Part shown: positions 28,212-37,857 of the stretch, in pieces
Layout: each line of letters starts with the position of its first letter
How positions within the stretch are numbered: position 1 is the first letter of the stretch
Source of the DNA: Pseudochrobactrum asaccharolyticum
GTDB taxonomy: Bacteria > Pseudomonadota > Alphaproteobacteria > Rhizobiales > Rhizobiaceae
DNA length: 64,000 nt
Reading direction: 5' to 3'
NCBI RefSeq assembly: GCF_003314995.1
Contig: NZ_QNRH01000001.1
Coordinates: 745,436 to 809,435 of the forward strand
Notes under the pieces: generated by a model
What the model saw: the letters and a program-made list of their open reading frames with translations, nothing else
Told to the model about the DNA's origin: nothing
Database searches by the model: none
Translations under genes and position numbers: made by a program

Positions 28212-30473
28212 ATGGATAAGACGAGTCTGGTTGAATGGTTGCGTGAATTGAAACCTGCCGGAGGGAGTGAACATCGACGTTTGCTCGCTCTGCCGGGCGT
28301 GATCATTGTTGTTCTGTCGATTGTTGCGTCACTTGCATCCTTTCTGATCATGATCGGTGTTACGCCGATTATTCCTAATCTGCATGTGACTTTGGCACTG
28401 ATCATTATCAACGTGGTGCTGGTCGTCAGTCTGCTGGCGCTGATTATCCGCGAAATTTATCGTATTACGCAGGCGCGCCGTCATGGTCGCGCAGCGGCAC
28501 GGCTGCATGTGCGTATTGTGGCGCTGTTCTCGCTGATTGCTGCGGTTCCGGCAATTGTGGTTGCGATTGTTGCCAGTGTCACGCTCAATCTCGGGCTCGA
28601 TCGCTGGTTTGAAACCAATACGCGTAATATCGTCAATTCATCGATCAGTCTGACGCAGGCCTATCTCACAGATACAGCCCGTAATTTGCAGAGCGCGACC
28701 TATTCCATGTTGCAGGATATGGATGGTCAGCGCACGCTTTACAGTCTCGATCGCAATGGTTTTGTGCAATTGCTCACTTTGCAGGCACTGGGGCGTGGTT
28801 TGCTTGGTGCTCAGCTCTTACGCGAAGATGGCTCTATTGCCGTGCGCAGTGAACAGGGCGGAGCTAATCTGCCGCAACCGCCGTCAGAAGCGCTGGAGAC
28901 AGCGAAGGACGGCAATCCGGTAATTATCCCGCCGGGCCCGACCAGCAATTTTGTTGGTGCCATTATCAAAATGCGTGAAATACCGGATGCGTATCTCTAC
29001 ACTGTACGTGCCGTTGATGCGCAAATTCTGGATTCTATGCGTCTGATGGAAGCAAATACGGCGCGTTATCAGGATATGGAAGCGAACCGTATTCCGACGC
29101 AGGTCATTTTTGCGCTGCTTTATTTCGGGCTGATGCTGATCGTGTTGCTGCCTGCGATATGGACAGGGATTGCTGTGGCTGACCGTCTGGTGCGTCCGAT
29201 CCGTTCGCTGATCGGCGCTGCGGATGAGGTGACGGCCGGTAATCTGGATGTTTCTGTGCCGGTGCGCTCCAGCGACGGTGATTTGGGTGCACTTGCCGGT
29301 ACCTTCAATAACATGGTTGCCGAGTTGAAAAGCCAGCGTACCGACCTGATTGCTGCCAAGGATCAGATTGATGAACGCCGCCGCTTCTCTGAAGCTGTGT
29401 TGTCCGGTGTTACTGCTGCGGTGATCGGCGTTGATGCGCTAGGGCTGATCAATATCGTCAACCGTTCGGCAGAGCAGATGTTCTGTCTCGAGCCGGATGC
29501 CGTTATCGGCACCAGTCTCAGCACACATATTCCGGAAATCGGACAGGTGTTTGAGGTTGCGCATGATTCCGGTCGTGCGGTTTATCGCGAGCAGGTCTCG
29601 ATGATGCGTGGCGGGCTGACCAGTACTTTCAACGTGCAGATCACGATTGAAGACGGCACCAGTGACGAACGCTCTTATGTGGTGACGATCGACGATATTA
29701 CCGATCTGGTACAGGCGCAGCGTTCAACCGCTTGGGCGGATGTGGCACGTCGTATTGCCCATGAGATCAAGAACCCGCTGACACCGATCCAGCTTTCTGC
29801 TGAACGTATCCGCCGCCGTTACGGCAAGGTGATTACCGAGGACAGAGAAGTCTTTGACCAATGTGTCGAAACCATTGTCCGTCAGGTTGGTGATATTGGC
29901 CGTATGGTGGATGAGTTCTCGTCTTTTGCAAGGATGCCGAAGCCGAAAATGGAAACCATTGATTTGCGCAACTCTCTGAAAGAAGCCGCATTTCTGGTGG
30001 AAGTTAGCCGCAGTGAAATCAGCTTTGAACAGCGCCTGAGCGAAACGCCGCTATATGGTCATTTCGACAGTCGTCTGCTGGGACAGGCTTTTGGTAACAT
30101 TATCAAAAATGCGAGTGAGGCGATTGAAGCTGTAACCGGCGAAGATGATTATCGCGGACATATTTTGCTGAAGGCTTATCAGGACAAAGATCAGCTGGTT
30201 GTAGAAGTGATCGATAATGGTAAGGGCTTGCCCGGCGATAACCGCCAGCGTTTGCTCGAGCCTTATATGACAACGCGTGAGAAGGGCACCGGCCTCGGTC
30301 TCGCGATTGTCCGTAAAATTGTTGAAGATCATGGCGGCCATATGGAGCTGCATGATGCACCAGCCGATTTCTATAATGGCCGCGGTGCTATGATCCGTAT
30401 GGTTTTTCCTGCAACATCGCCGGATGCGGTGGTTGAAACAGACAGTAATACAACTGAGGAGCTGCAGGCATGA
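28212..30473 (+). CDS. ntrY: Nitrogen regulation sensor histidine kinase NtrY
   Basis: NtrY is the membrane sensor kinase partner of NtrX. In Brucella this pair responds to low oxygen and redox state; here that role is inferred from family. The 753-residue protein has membrane segments near residues 30-55, 62-85 and 105-130 and a periplasmic region. A further segment lies near 298-320, with a HAMP domain (about 320-375) and a PAS domain (about 390-495). The kinase core has His517 in IAHEIKNPLTPIQLSAERI and ATP-binding motifs (NIIKNASEA, VIDNGKGLP, EKGTGLGLAIV). It is 151 bases after ntrC, so it may have its own promoter. Confidence 0.94.
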   Translation: MDKTSLVEWLRELKPAGGSEHRRLLALPGVIIVVLSIVASLASFLIMIGVTPIIPNLHVTLALIIINVVLVVSLLALIIREIYRITQARRHGRAAARLHVRIVALFSLIAAVPAIVVAIVASVTLNLGLDRWFETNTRNIVNSSISLTQAYLTDTARNLQSATYSMLQDMDGQRTLYSLDRNGFVQLLTLQALGRGLLGAQLLREDGSIAVRSEQGGANLPQPPSEALETAKDGNPVIIPPGPTSNFVGAIIKMREIPDAYLYTVRAVDAQILDSMRLMEANTARYQDMEANRIPTQVIFALLYFGLMLIVLLPAIWTGIAVADRLVRPIRSLIGAADEVTAGNLDVSVPVRSSDGDLGALAGTFNNMVAELKSQRTDLIAAKDQIDERRRFSEAVLSGVTAAVIGVDALGLINIVNRSAEQMFCLEPDAVIGTSLSTHIPEIGQVFEVAHDSGRAVYREQVSMMRGGLTSTFNVQITIEDGTSDERSYVVTIDDITDLVQAQRSTAWADVARRIAHEIKNPLTPIQLSAERIRRRYGKVITEDREVFDQCVETIVRQVGDIGRMVDEFSSFARMPKPKMETIDLRNSLKEAAFLVEVSRSEISFEQRLSETPLYGHFDSRLLGQAFGNIIKNASEAIEAVTGEDDYRGHILLKAYQDKDQLVVEVIDNGKGLPGDNRQRLLEPYMTTREKGTGLGLAIVRKIVEDHGGHMELHDAPADFYNGRGAMIRMVFPATSPDAVVETDSNTTEELQA

Positions 30474-30566
30474 CGCTAAGATGCGGGCAGTTTAATTATA
30501 AATACTTGCTAATATACCGAGATATGGTGCATCAGCAGGGCAATGGGAACAAGGCAGGTGGATTAA

Positions 30567-31928
30567 ATGGCTTCTGATATTCTCGTCGTCGATGATGAAA
30601 CGGACATCCGTGATCTGGTTGCTGGTATTTTAAGCGACGAAGGTCATGAAACCCGTACCGCATTTGATTCAGACAGCGCGCTGGCTGCGATCAATGATCG
30701 TGTGCCGCGCCTGATTTTTCTGGATATCTGGCTGCAGGGCAGCCGTCTGGACGGATTGGCATTGCTGGATGAAATCAAAAAACTGCATCCGGATTTACCG
30801 GTGGTGATGATTTCCGGTCACGGCAATATTGAAACTGCTGTTTCGGCGATCCGTCGCGGTGCCTATGACTTCATCGAAAAGCCGTTCAAGGCGGATCGTC
30901 TGATCCTTGTGGCCGAGCGCGCACTGGAAACATCCAATCTCAAACGTGAGGTTTCCAATCTGCGTAAGCGCTCGGGTGACAGTTTTGAACTGCTCGGCAA
31001 TTCGCTGGCGATGAATCAGCTGCGCCAGACTATCGAGCGTGTTGCCCCGACCAATAGCCGTATCATGATCACCGGACCTTCTGGCTCCGGTAAGGAAATG
31101 GCTGCACGTGCAATCCATGCACTGTCGAGCCGTGCCAATGGCCCTTTTGTTACGGTGAATGCCGCAACAATTACGCCTGAACGTATGGAAATTGAGCTGT
31201 TCGGTACCGAAATGGATGGTGGCGAACGCAAAGTCGGTGCGCTGGAAGAGGCCCATGGCGGCATTCTTTATCTCGATGAAATTGCCGATATGCCGCGCGA
31301 AACGCAGAATAAGATTTTGCGCGTGCTGGTTGATCAGCAATTTGAACGTGTCGGCGGTACCAAGCGCGTGAAGGTTGATGTACGCATCATTTCTTCCACA
31401 GCACAAAATCTTGAAGGCATGATTGCCGAAGGCCTGTTCCGCGAAGATCTGTTCCACCGTCTGGCCGTTGTGCCGGTGCAGGTGCCGCCTCTGGCACAGC
31501 GCCGCGATGATATTCCGTCGCTGGTGTCCTTCTTTATCAATCAGGTCGCCGAGCAGGCTGGTATCAAGCCACGCCGTATCAGCGATGATGCTATGGCCGT
31601 TCTGCAGTCTCATAGCTGGCCCGGCAATGTGCGTCAGTTGCGTAACAATGTGGAACGCCTGATGATCTTGGCGCGTGGTGATGATGCCGATGAGCCAGTG
31701 ACAGCCGACTTGTTGCCTGCGGAAATCGGCGATGCGCTGCCGCGCACACCAACGGATTCTGATCAGCACATTATGGCGCTGCCGCTGCGTGAAGCCCGTG
31801 AAATGTTTGAAAAGGAATATCTGGTCGCCCAGATCAACCGTTTCAGCGGCAATATTTCCCGTACGGCTGAGTTTGTGGGCATGGAGCGTTCCGCGCTGCA
31901 CCGCAAACTGAAATCGCTCGGAGTGTAA
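30567..31928 (+). CDS. ntrX: Response regulator NtrX
   Basis: NtrX is the response regulator for NtrY. The 453-residue protein has a receiver domain (phosphorylation site Asp53 in FLDIWLQG), an AAA+ domain with GPSGSGKEMAARAIH and YLDEIADMP, and a C-terminal Fis-like helix-turn-helix (GNISRTAEFVGMERSALHRKLKSLG). The GAFTGA sigma-54 contact loop is absent. At its place (about residues 212-222) the sequence reads MDGGERKVGAL. It is therefore probably a direct DNA-binding regulator and not a sigma-54 activator, as reported for other alphaproteobacterial NtrX proteins. trkA follows after two bases. Confidence 0.94.
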   Translation: MASDILVVDDETDIRDLVAGILSDEGHETRTAFDSDSALAAINDRVPRLIFLDIWLQGSRLDGLALLDEIKKLHPDLPVVMISGHGNIETAVSAIRRGAYDFIEKPFKADRLILVAERALETSNLKREVSNLRKRSGDSFELLGNSLAMNQLRQTIERVAPTNSRIMITGPSGSGKEMAARAIHALSSRANGPFVTVNAATITPERMEIELFGTEMDGGERKVGALEEAHGGILYLDEIADMPRETQNKILRVLVDQQFERVGGTKRVKVDVRIISSTAQNLEGMIAEGLFREDLFHRLAVVPVQVPPLAQRRDDIPSLVSFFINQVAEQAGIKPRRISDDAMAVLQSHSWPGNVRQLRNNVERLMILARGDDADEPVTADLLPAEIGDALPRTPTDSDQHIMALPLREAREMFEKEYLVAQINRFSGNISRTAEFVGMERSALHRKLKSLGV

Positions 31929-31930
31929 TT

Positions 31931-33307
31931 ATGCGCATCATCATCTGCGGTGCCGGTCAGGTCGGCTTTGGTATCGCTGAGCGGCTTTCTGCCGAGCAGA
32001 ATGATGTTTCGGTGATCGATACATCGGAAAAGCTGATTCACGCGGTGCGTGATTTGCTTGATGTACGCGGTTTCGTCGGTCACGGCTCGCATCCGGATGT
32101 TCTGGAAGCGGCCGGTGCCGAAGAAGCGGATATGATCATCGCTGTTACGCTCTATGATGAGATCAATATGGTAGCCTGTCAGGTTGCCCATTCGCTGTTT
32201 AACGTGCCGACCAAGATTGCCCGCATCCGTGCACAGACCTATCTGCAAAAGCAGTATCAGGAGATGTTCTCGCGCGATAATATGCCGATTGATGTGGTGA
32301 TTTCGCCCGAGCTTGAGGTCGGCGATATGGTGCTGCGCCGTATTGCTCTGCCCGGCGCATCGGACGTGCTGCGCTTTGCCGATGACAAGGTGGTGGCTTT
32401 CGCTATTGAATGTCTGGAAGATTGCCCGATTATCAATACACCGCTGAAACAGCTCACCGATCTGTTTCCTGATCTGCCATCAACTGTGGTTGGCGTGGTG
32501 CGCAATGATCGTTTGTTCGTTCCCCGTTCAGAGGACCATCTGCTGGCCGGTGATATCGCCTATGTGGTGACAACAAGCGAGCAGGTACGCCGTACACTCG
32601 GGCTGTTCGGTCATGATAAGCCGGAAGCGCGCCGCATCATTATCGCCGGTGGTGGTAATATCGGGCTCTATGTAGCGCAGAAGATGGAAGAGCGTCAGCC
32701 GCATACCCGTCTGAAAATCATCGAGCATAATCGTGAGCGTGCGGCCTTTGTTGCGGATGAACTCAACAAGACGATTGTGCTGAACGGCAGTGCGCTGGAT
32801 CAGGAACTGCTGCGTGAAGCAGAAGTACAGGACGCCGATCTGATGGTGGCTCTGACCAACCAGGATCAGGCGAATATTCTGTCTGGTATCATGGCCAAAC
32901 GTCTTGGCTGTAAGTCGAATATGGTGCTGATTAATAACTCAGCCTATCAGGAATTTATTCATACGGTTGGCATTGATTCCTATGTCAGTCCGAAAAGCGT
33001 GACCATTTCCAAGATTTTGCAGCATGTACGTCGTGGCCGTATCCGTTCTGTCCATAGTGTCTATGACGGGCGGGCGGAACTGATTGAGGCAGAAGCGCTG
33101 GAAACTTCGCCGCTGGTCGGGGCACCATTGCGTGATATTTCATTGCCTGCCGGTTTGCGTGTAGGCGCTGTCTATCGTGACGGAAAAGTTATCAAGCCGC
33201 ATGGTGATTTGCATATCCGCCGTAATGATCGTGTAGTAATGTTTGCAACCAGTGATGCAGTGAAGCATGTGGAACAGATGTTCCGTGTGAGCCTCGATTT
33301 CTTCTGA
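31931..33307 (+). CDS. trkA: Trk potassium uptake system regulatory protein TrkA
   Basis: TrkA is the peripheral cytoplasmic subunit that gates the TrkH/TrkG potassium channel by binding NAD(H) or ATP. The 458-residue protein has two tandem RCK units. Each has a Rossmann N-domain (MRIIICGAGQVGFGIAERL at 1-19 and RRIIIAGGGNIGLYVAQKM near 235) followed by a TrkA-C domain (ending near 220 and 455). It starts two bases after ntrX, so it is the last gene of that transcript before the glycosyltransferase. No trkH is in the window. Confidence 0.95.
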   Translation: MRIIICGAGQVGFGIAERLSAEQNDVSVIDTSEKLIHAVRDLLDVRGFVGHGSHPDVLEAAGAEEADMIIAVTLYDEINMVACQVAHSLFNVPTKIARIRAQTYLQKQYQEMFSRDNMPIDVVISPELEVGDMVLRRIALPGASDVLRFADDKVVAFAIECLEDCPIINTPLKQLTDLFPDLPSTVVGVVRNDRLFVPRSEDHLLAGDIAYVVTTSEQVRRTLGLFGHDKPEARRIIIAGGGNIGLYVAQKMEERQPHTRLKIIEHNRERAAFVADELNKTIVLNGSALDQELLREAEVQDADLMVALTNQDQANILSGIMAKRLGCKSNMVLINNSAYQEFIHTVGIDSYVSPKSVTISKILQHVRRGRIRSVHSVYDGRAELIEAEALETSPLVGAPLRDISLPAGLRVGAVYRDGKVIKPHGDLHIRRNDRVVMFATSDAVKHVEQMFRVSLDFF

Positions 33308-33326
33308 TATTTGAGAATAGTATTTT

Positions 33327-34121
33327 ATGGATATTTGCACTTTCTGGTACGGCACCAGATTACGTCCGGTAGATCATATGTGCCTGACCTCTATGGTTAA
33401 GACCGGCCAAAAGGTGAAGCTGTTCAGCTATCAGCCGGTTGAGAACCTGCCGGAAGGTGTGGAGCAGCATGATGCCGCAACTATTCTGCCGATTGAATCT
33501 TTCCGTCGTCTTGATCCGGCTTTTCCGGATCTGAAAGAATATGTGACGATTGTTCAGTTCAGCGATATTTTCCGTATTAATCTGATGAAACAGGGGCAGG
33601 GCGTCTGGCTGGATACGGATGTTTATCTGCATAAACAGTTCCATCCGGATGCGTCCAAACCTTATCTGGCGCGTGAAAACAAAGAGCGCGTTGGGGTTTC
33701 TGCGCTGTATTTCCCGCCGGATCATCCGGTGATTGCCGAATTTGATGCCTATATGGCTGGTGATTATCCATTGCCGAAATGGCTTGGTCTGCGCCGCCGT
33801 ATTTTGCGTCCGCTCTGGTATCGCCTGACGGGGAAGGAAGTCACCCCTGCGGCAATCGGAATTACGATCTTTGGTAATGATGGTATTTCAAGGCTCGCCA
33901 AAAAATATGGCTGTTTTGATAATGCTGCGCCGAAAGAGAGTTTCTATTACTGGACAGGGCGTGAATGCCTGAACATGTTCAACCCGCAATACGGGTTGGA
34001 GCCGCTGGATCATCCGGAGTTTATCGGCTTTCATGTCCATCGCAAAAGCCCTGAGGAACTGGTGGTGCGTGAGGGCAGTTTCTATGAGTGGATGCTGAAG
34101 CAGACGGGCGAATTGCGCTGA
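33327..34121 (+). CDS. Glycosyltransferase with DXD motif (GT32-like)
   Basis: This 264-residue cytoplasmic protein resembles sugar-transferases with a DXD motif (Gly_transf_sug, capsular polysaccharide type). Supporting features are the N-terminal WYGTRLRPVDHMCLTSMVKTGQKVKLFSY, FSDIFRINLMKQGQGVWLDTDVYLHK with Asp-Thr-Asp near residue 95, and a C-terminal region rich in aromatic residues. Donor and acceptor are unknown; cell-surface polysaccharide or glycolipid is likely. It starts 19 bases after trkA and so may be co-transcribed. It is not part of the usual ntrX-trkA-hfq core set that I know. Confidence 0.75.
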   Translation: MDICTFWYGTRLRPVDHMCLTSMVKTGQKVKLFSYQPVENLPEGVEQHDAATILPIESFRRLDPAFPDLKEYVTIVQFSDIFRINLMKQGQGVWLDTDVYLHKQFHPDASKPYLARENKERVGVSALYFPPDHPVIAEFDAYMAGDYPLPKWLGLRRRILRPLWYRLTGKEVTPAAIGITIFGNDGISRLAKKYGCFDNAAPKESFYYWTGRECLNMFNPQYGLEPLDHPEFIGFHVHRKSPEELVVREGSFYEWMLKQTGELR

Positions 34122-34179
34122 TCGTCTCAAGGTTTATAGCTGCTTCTGGGAATTTTCTACTCATTCATACAGATTGTGA

Positions 34180-34282
34180 CTAGAGCGGTTTGCGTTCCTG
34201 TTAGATCGCAGTGCTCGCTCTAGATTCTTTAGTGGGCGCATTCTCACAGACGTCAAGTGATGCCACTGACTGTGAAATGCTC
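34180..34282 (-). repeat. Two-module palindromic intergenic element, type D, copy 1
   Basis: This 103-bp element reads in reverse complement as GAGCATTTCACAGTC...GAATGCG, then ACTAAAGAATCTAGAGCG, then ...AACCGCTCTAG. The same order and ends occur on the plus strand at 42002-42109. It occupies the 382-bp spacer between the glycosyltransferase gene and hfq. The hfq promoter must lie between it and 34503, but I cannot define it. Confidence 0.85.
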
Positions 34283-34503
34283 TCGACATCATTCACTATA
34301 CAACATTTTGACGTTGCGGAAAAAATAGCGGCCTGTTAACCCTTTGCAGAATGTGGGATTATTCCCGCAACTATTGATTCTGTATCAATATACAGGTGCA
34401 ATATCTGAGGCGGATGATAAAACCGGAGCGCAGGAAATATTTTTCGGGTGCTCGTCTCATCCAAGTCAGTATTGGTTGCGGATCGAAATAAAGGAATAAA
34501 AAA

Positions 34504-34740
34504 ATGGCTGAACGATCGCAAAATCTGCAGGATCTCTTTCTGAATTCTGTACGTAAGCAGAAAATCTCTCTGACGATCTTTTTGATTAATGGCGTTAAAC
34601 TGACCGGTATTGTCACATCTTTCGACAATTTCTGCGTGTTGCTACGCCGTGACGGACATTCACAGCTGGTATATAAACATGCCATCTCAACCATTATGCC
34701 AAGCCAGCCTGTGCAGATGTTTGAAGGTGAAGAAGAGTAA
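34504..34740 (+). CDS. hfq: RNA chaperone Hfq
   Basis: Hfq is a hexameric Sm-like RNA chaperone that pairs small RNAs with mRNAs. The 78-residue protein has the Sm1 motif ([25 protein letters not shown]...DNF) and Sm2 ([14 protein letters not shown]), including the proximal-face residues of KHAIST. The short acidic tail (FEGEEE) and overall length match Brucella-type Hfq. hflX follows, the conserved order in proteobacteria, but a terminator separates them here. Confidence 0.97.
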
Positions 34741-34785
34741 GTTTTACAGTTCATTCTGACTGTAGCTGAAATTTAAAGATGTTTT

Positions 34786-34826
34786 TATATCCGCAGTGCC
34801 CCGTGGCCTGCGGATATATTTGTTTG
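34786..34826 (+). terminator. Rho-independent terminator after hfq
   Basis: A perfect 11-bp stem (TATATCCGCAG 34787-34797 with CTGCGGATATA 34808-34818) is followed by TTTGTTTG. It would uncouple hfq from hflX in part. Confidence 0.75.
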
Positions 34827-34970
34827 TAAGTTTGAGAATAATTATCTCACGTCTGTGCATTGATGCAGGCAGGCCGGATGATTATCTGATGGGAACGGAC
34901 ATGCGGGTAAATATCGGACGCTTTGGCGCTGTTTTACCCTCATAATGAATTAAGAAATCAGGATACACAT

Positions 34971-36440
34971 TTGAAAAAACGAAATGATCCGGCAGATGAT
35001 CTGGTGCCAGAAACAGATATGGCAGACACATATGAATTATCAGAAGATGATAATTATGATGATGGCGCCAGACTGAAAAGCAGCAGAAAGCCCTTCACAA
35101 CAAAGGTGGAAGAGACACGTGCTTTTGTTGTGGTGCCGATTTTGCCGGAACGCTATGCGCTGGTCGTTGACCAGGATGAGAGCGAACGCCCGAAATACCG
35201 CCGCAGTGATGAGGCGCGGCTTGAAGAAGCTGCAGGTCTGGCACGGGCGATTGATCTGAATATTATCGACAGTTTTCTGGTGCAGACTTCGCAACCGCGT
35301 CCAGCGACATTGCTCGGCACCGGTAAAGTCGAAGATATTGCTGATCGTATCGAGCGTGAAGAAATCGAGCTGGTGATTGTTGATCACCCGCTGACACCGG
35401 TACAGCAGCGCAATCTTGAGCGGGAATGGAAGGTCAAGGTAATTGACCGTACCGGCTTGATTTTGGAGATTTTCGGCCGCCGTGCGCAAACCCGTGAGGG
35501 TAGTTTGCAGGTAGAGCTGGCACATCTGAACTATCAGAAGGGCCGGCTGGTTCGCAGTTGGACGCACTTGGAGCGTCAGCGTGGTGGTGGCGGCTTTATG
35601 GGCGGTCCGGGTGAAACCCAGATCGAGGCTGACCGTCGTATGCTGCAGGAAAAAATCCTGCGTATTAAGCGTGAGCTGGATACGGTCGTTCGCACCCGTC
35701 AGTTGCACCGACAGAAGCGGCGTAAGGTGCCGCATCCGGTGATTGCACTGGTTGGCTATACCAATGCGGGCAAATCAACATTGTTCAACCGTCTGACCGG
35801 CGCTGATGTGCTGGCCGAGGATATGCTGTTTGCGACACTTGATCCGACCCTGCGCCGGTTGCGTCTGCCCCATGGTGACATGATCATCCTGTCGGATACG
35901 GTTGGTTTTATTTCCAACCTGCCGCACCATCTGGTCGCGGCCTTTAAAGCGACTTTGGAAGAAGTGGTCGAAGCAGACCTTATCTTGCATGTGCGTGATA
36001 TGTCTGACCCCGACAATGCGGCACAGGCAGAGGATGTGGAAACTATTCTCAGCGGGCTTGGCATTAAAAAAGGCGATGAGCGCGTTATTGAACTCTGGAA
36101 CAAGATCGATCGCCTGAGCGAGCCGATGCAGGACAGTGCGGAAAATCTGAGCAGCGGCAGCCATGAAGATGTGCGTCCGATCCCGCTTTCCGCGTTGACG
36201 GGACAGGGTACGCGCGAATTGCTGGCTTTGATCGAGAGCCGTATTTCCGGTGCCATGGAAAAAGTGCAGGTTAGTCTGCAACCACACCAGTTCAGCCTGA
36301 TCGACTGGATTTATCGTCATGGCAGTAATGTGCGCCGTCAGGACGAGGAAGACGGTTCGGTCATTATTGATGTTGATATGACAGCTGGTTCCGCGCAGAA
36401 ATTTCGCGATAAATATGCGTCAGTATCAAAGCGGGGGTAA
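34971..36440 (+). CDS. hflX: Ribosome-associated GTPase HflX
   Basis: HflX binds and splits ribosomes, especially under heat stress. The protein of about 489 residues has an N-terminal HflX domain (about 40-215) with LLGTGKVEDIADRI and QVELAHLNYQKGRLVRSWTHLERQRGGGGFMGGPGE. The G domain has G1 GYTNAGKST, G3 DTVGF and G4 NKID. I chose the TTG at 34971 because AGGA lies seven bases upstream; the alternatives are TTG 34923 (no ribosome-binding site) and ATG 35019. The first 25 residues are acidic and not conserved, so the start is uncertain. Confidence 0.93.
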   Translation: MKKRNDPADDLVPETDMADTYELSEDDNYDDGARLKSSRKPFTTKVEETRAFVVVPILPERYALVVDQDESERPKYRRSDEARLEEAAGLARAIDLNIIDSFLVQTSQPRPATLLGTGKVEDIADRIEREEIELVIVDHPLTPVQQRNLEREWKVKVIDRTGLILEIFGRRAQTREGSLQVELAHLNYQKGRLVRSWTHLERQRGGGGFMGGPGETQIEADRRMLQEKILRIKRELDTVVRTRQLHRQKRRKVPHPVIALVGYTNAGKSTLFNRLTGADVLAEDMLFATLDPTLRRLRLPHGDMIILSDTVGFISNLPHHLVAAFKATLEEVVEADLILHVRDMSDPDNAAQAEDVETILSGLGIKKGDERVIELWNKIDRLSEPMQDSAENLSSGSHEDVRPIPLSALTGQGTRELLALIESRISGAMEKVQVSLQPHQFSLIDWIYRHGSNVRRQDEEDGSVIIDVDMTAGSAQKFRDKYASVSKRG

Positions 36441-36749
36441 GCAGTTCACCGCTCAACGGATATATTGAGTACCCGTGATGACACGAAAATCAAAAAGCCG
36501 GGGCGTGTATCGCGGTTAAGACTAAATGCGACACGCTCCAGAATATACAAGCTTTTCAAATATCTGCTGTTTACAGAGATTTCGGCAGCCTATTTAGAAT
36601 TCAGTAAGTATGAAAGATTAGACAGAAGCAGAATATGGCGTTTATGGCTCAGCATCTTGCGAAACCATAGTGCCTCGCCCTATGTATGGAATATCCACGA
36701 ATCCTGACGGCAGTGCTTCGCTCCGTTTACCGATAGCCAAAGGCAGTTA
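36441..36749 (+). other. hflX-clpP spacer with imperfect hairpin; no gene recognised
   Basis: The 309-bp spacer holds an inverted repeat (GGGCGTGT near 36500 and ACACGCTCC near 36532). A short TTG-initiated frame (36465-36707) has no recognisable features and is probably not a gene. The clpP promoter should lie here. Confidence 0.4.
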
Positions 36750-37379
36750 ATGATGAGAGATCCAATTGAAACCGTTATGAATCTGGTCCCGATGGTAGTT
36801 GAGCAGACTGCACGCGGCGAACGGGCTTATGATATTTTCTCGCGCCTTCTGAAAGAGCGTGTGATTTTCGTAAACGGTCCGGTTGAAGACGGCATGGCTA
36901 TGCTGATCTGCGCGCAGTTGCTGTTTCTTGAGGCAGAAAACCCGAATAAGCCGATTGAAATGTACATCAATTCGCCAGGTGGTGTGGTCACTTCCGGTAT
37001 GGCAATTTATGACACTATGCAGTTCATCAAGCCTCCGGTTTCCACACTCTGCATGGGGCAGGCTGCTTCCATGGGCTCGCTGCTGCTGACAGCCGGCGCA
37101 ACCGGCCAGCGTCTGGCATTGCCAAATGCACGTATCATGGTTCACCAGCCATCCGGTGGTTTTCAGGGGCAGGCTTCCGATATCGAGCGTCATGCGCAGG
37201 ATATCATCAAGATGAAGCGTCGCCTCAACGAAATCTACGTCAAGCATACCGGTCGTGATTACGACACCATTGAGCGCACACTTGATCGCGATCATTTCAT
37301 GACCGCACAGGAAGCGCTGGAATTCGGCCTGATCGATAAAGTGATCGAATCACGCGAACTGGCTGAAAAGAAAGACTGA
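36750..37379 (+). CDS. clpP: ATP-dependent Clp protease proteolytic subunit ClpP
   Basis: ClpP is the serine peptidase of the ClpXP/ClpAP proteases. The 209-residue protein has the catalytic Ser107 in [11 protein letters not shown], His132 in MVHQPSGG and an Asp in the TLDRDHFM segment near 180. It begins with the usual [23 protein letters not shown]. The first codon may be either of two adjacent ATGs (36750, 36753). clpX follows after a long spacer with a hairpin, so the two genes are probably expressed from separate promoters. Confidence 0.97.
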   Translation: MMRDPIETVMNLVPMVVEQTARGERAYDIFSRLLKERVIFVNGPVEDGMAMLICAQLLFLEAENPNKPIEMYINSPGGVVTSGMAIYDTMQFIKPPVSTLCMGQAASMGSLLLTAGATGQRLALPNARIMVHQPSGGFQGQASDIERHAQDIIKMKRRLNEIYVKHTGRDYDTIERTLDRDHFMTAQEALEFGLIDKVIESRELAEKKD

Positions 37380-37390
37380 GTAACCGGAAA

Positions 37391-37426
37391 CTGATCCGTT
37401 TTCTTGTAAAAGCGGATCAGATTTTG
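37391..37426 (+). terminator. Probable terminator after clpP
   Basis: The arms CTGATCCG (37391-37398) and CGGATCAG (37413-37420) form a stem extended by TTTT/AAAA with a one-base bulge. ATTTTGG follows. The rest of the clpP-clpX spacer (to 37857) shows no gene I can support. Confidence 0.6.
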
Positions 37427-37857
37427 GATTGAGGTATTTTCTGAAACGGGAGTTGCGGCAAGAAATTAATGGCTTTGTATAATTTTAGCCATATTTTATC
37501 TGCCATTACCGCTTTAACTGCTCTGTCGCGCAAAACAGTGCGGCAGACAGGTTGTAAAACATTCTTTTGCCTGTTTAAGCTGGTTGCTGCGTTAAGTGAT
37601 TGTTTGGGTCTTGAGCCTAAAAACAGATGTTGAGTGCGTACAGGCGCAAGAGTTCTATCAGGTTCATTCAGCCTGATTGTACTTATAAGTATGTTGCAAA
37701 GCCGCTTGTGCTGACATCTTGTCAATGGCACAAGAAGCCAATAACAGACGAATACATGACGACTGCCGTTAATGTCGGTTTCGGTCGGGAAGACATAACG
37801 GTTAGAACTTGGTGCCTGTTGCGGACAGCGGGTGGCCATTACTGAAAGGAAACTGCG

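Noticed and set aside
36465-36707. 80-codon TTG frame between hflX and clpP
   Set aside because: It has no clear ribosome-binding site or motif, and part of it is an inverted repeat. A promoter region is more likely.
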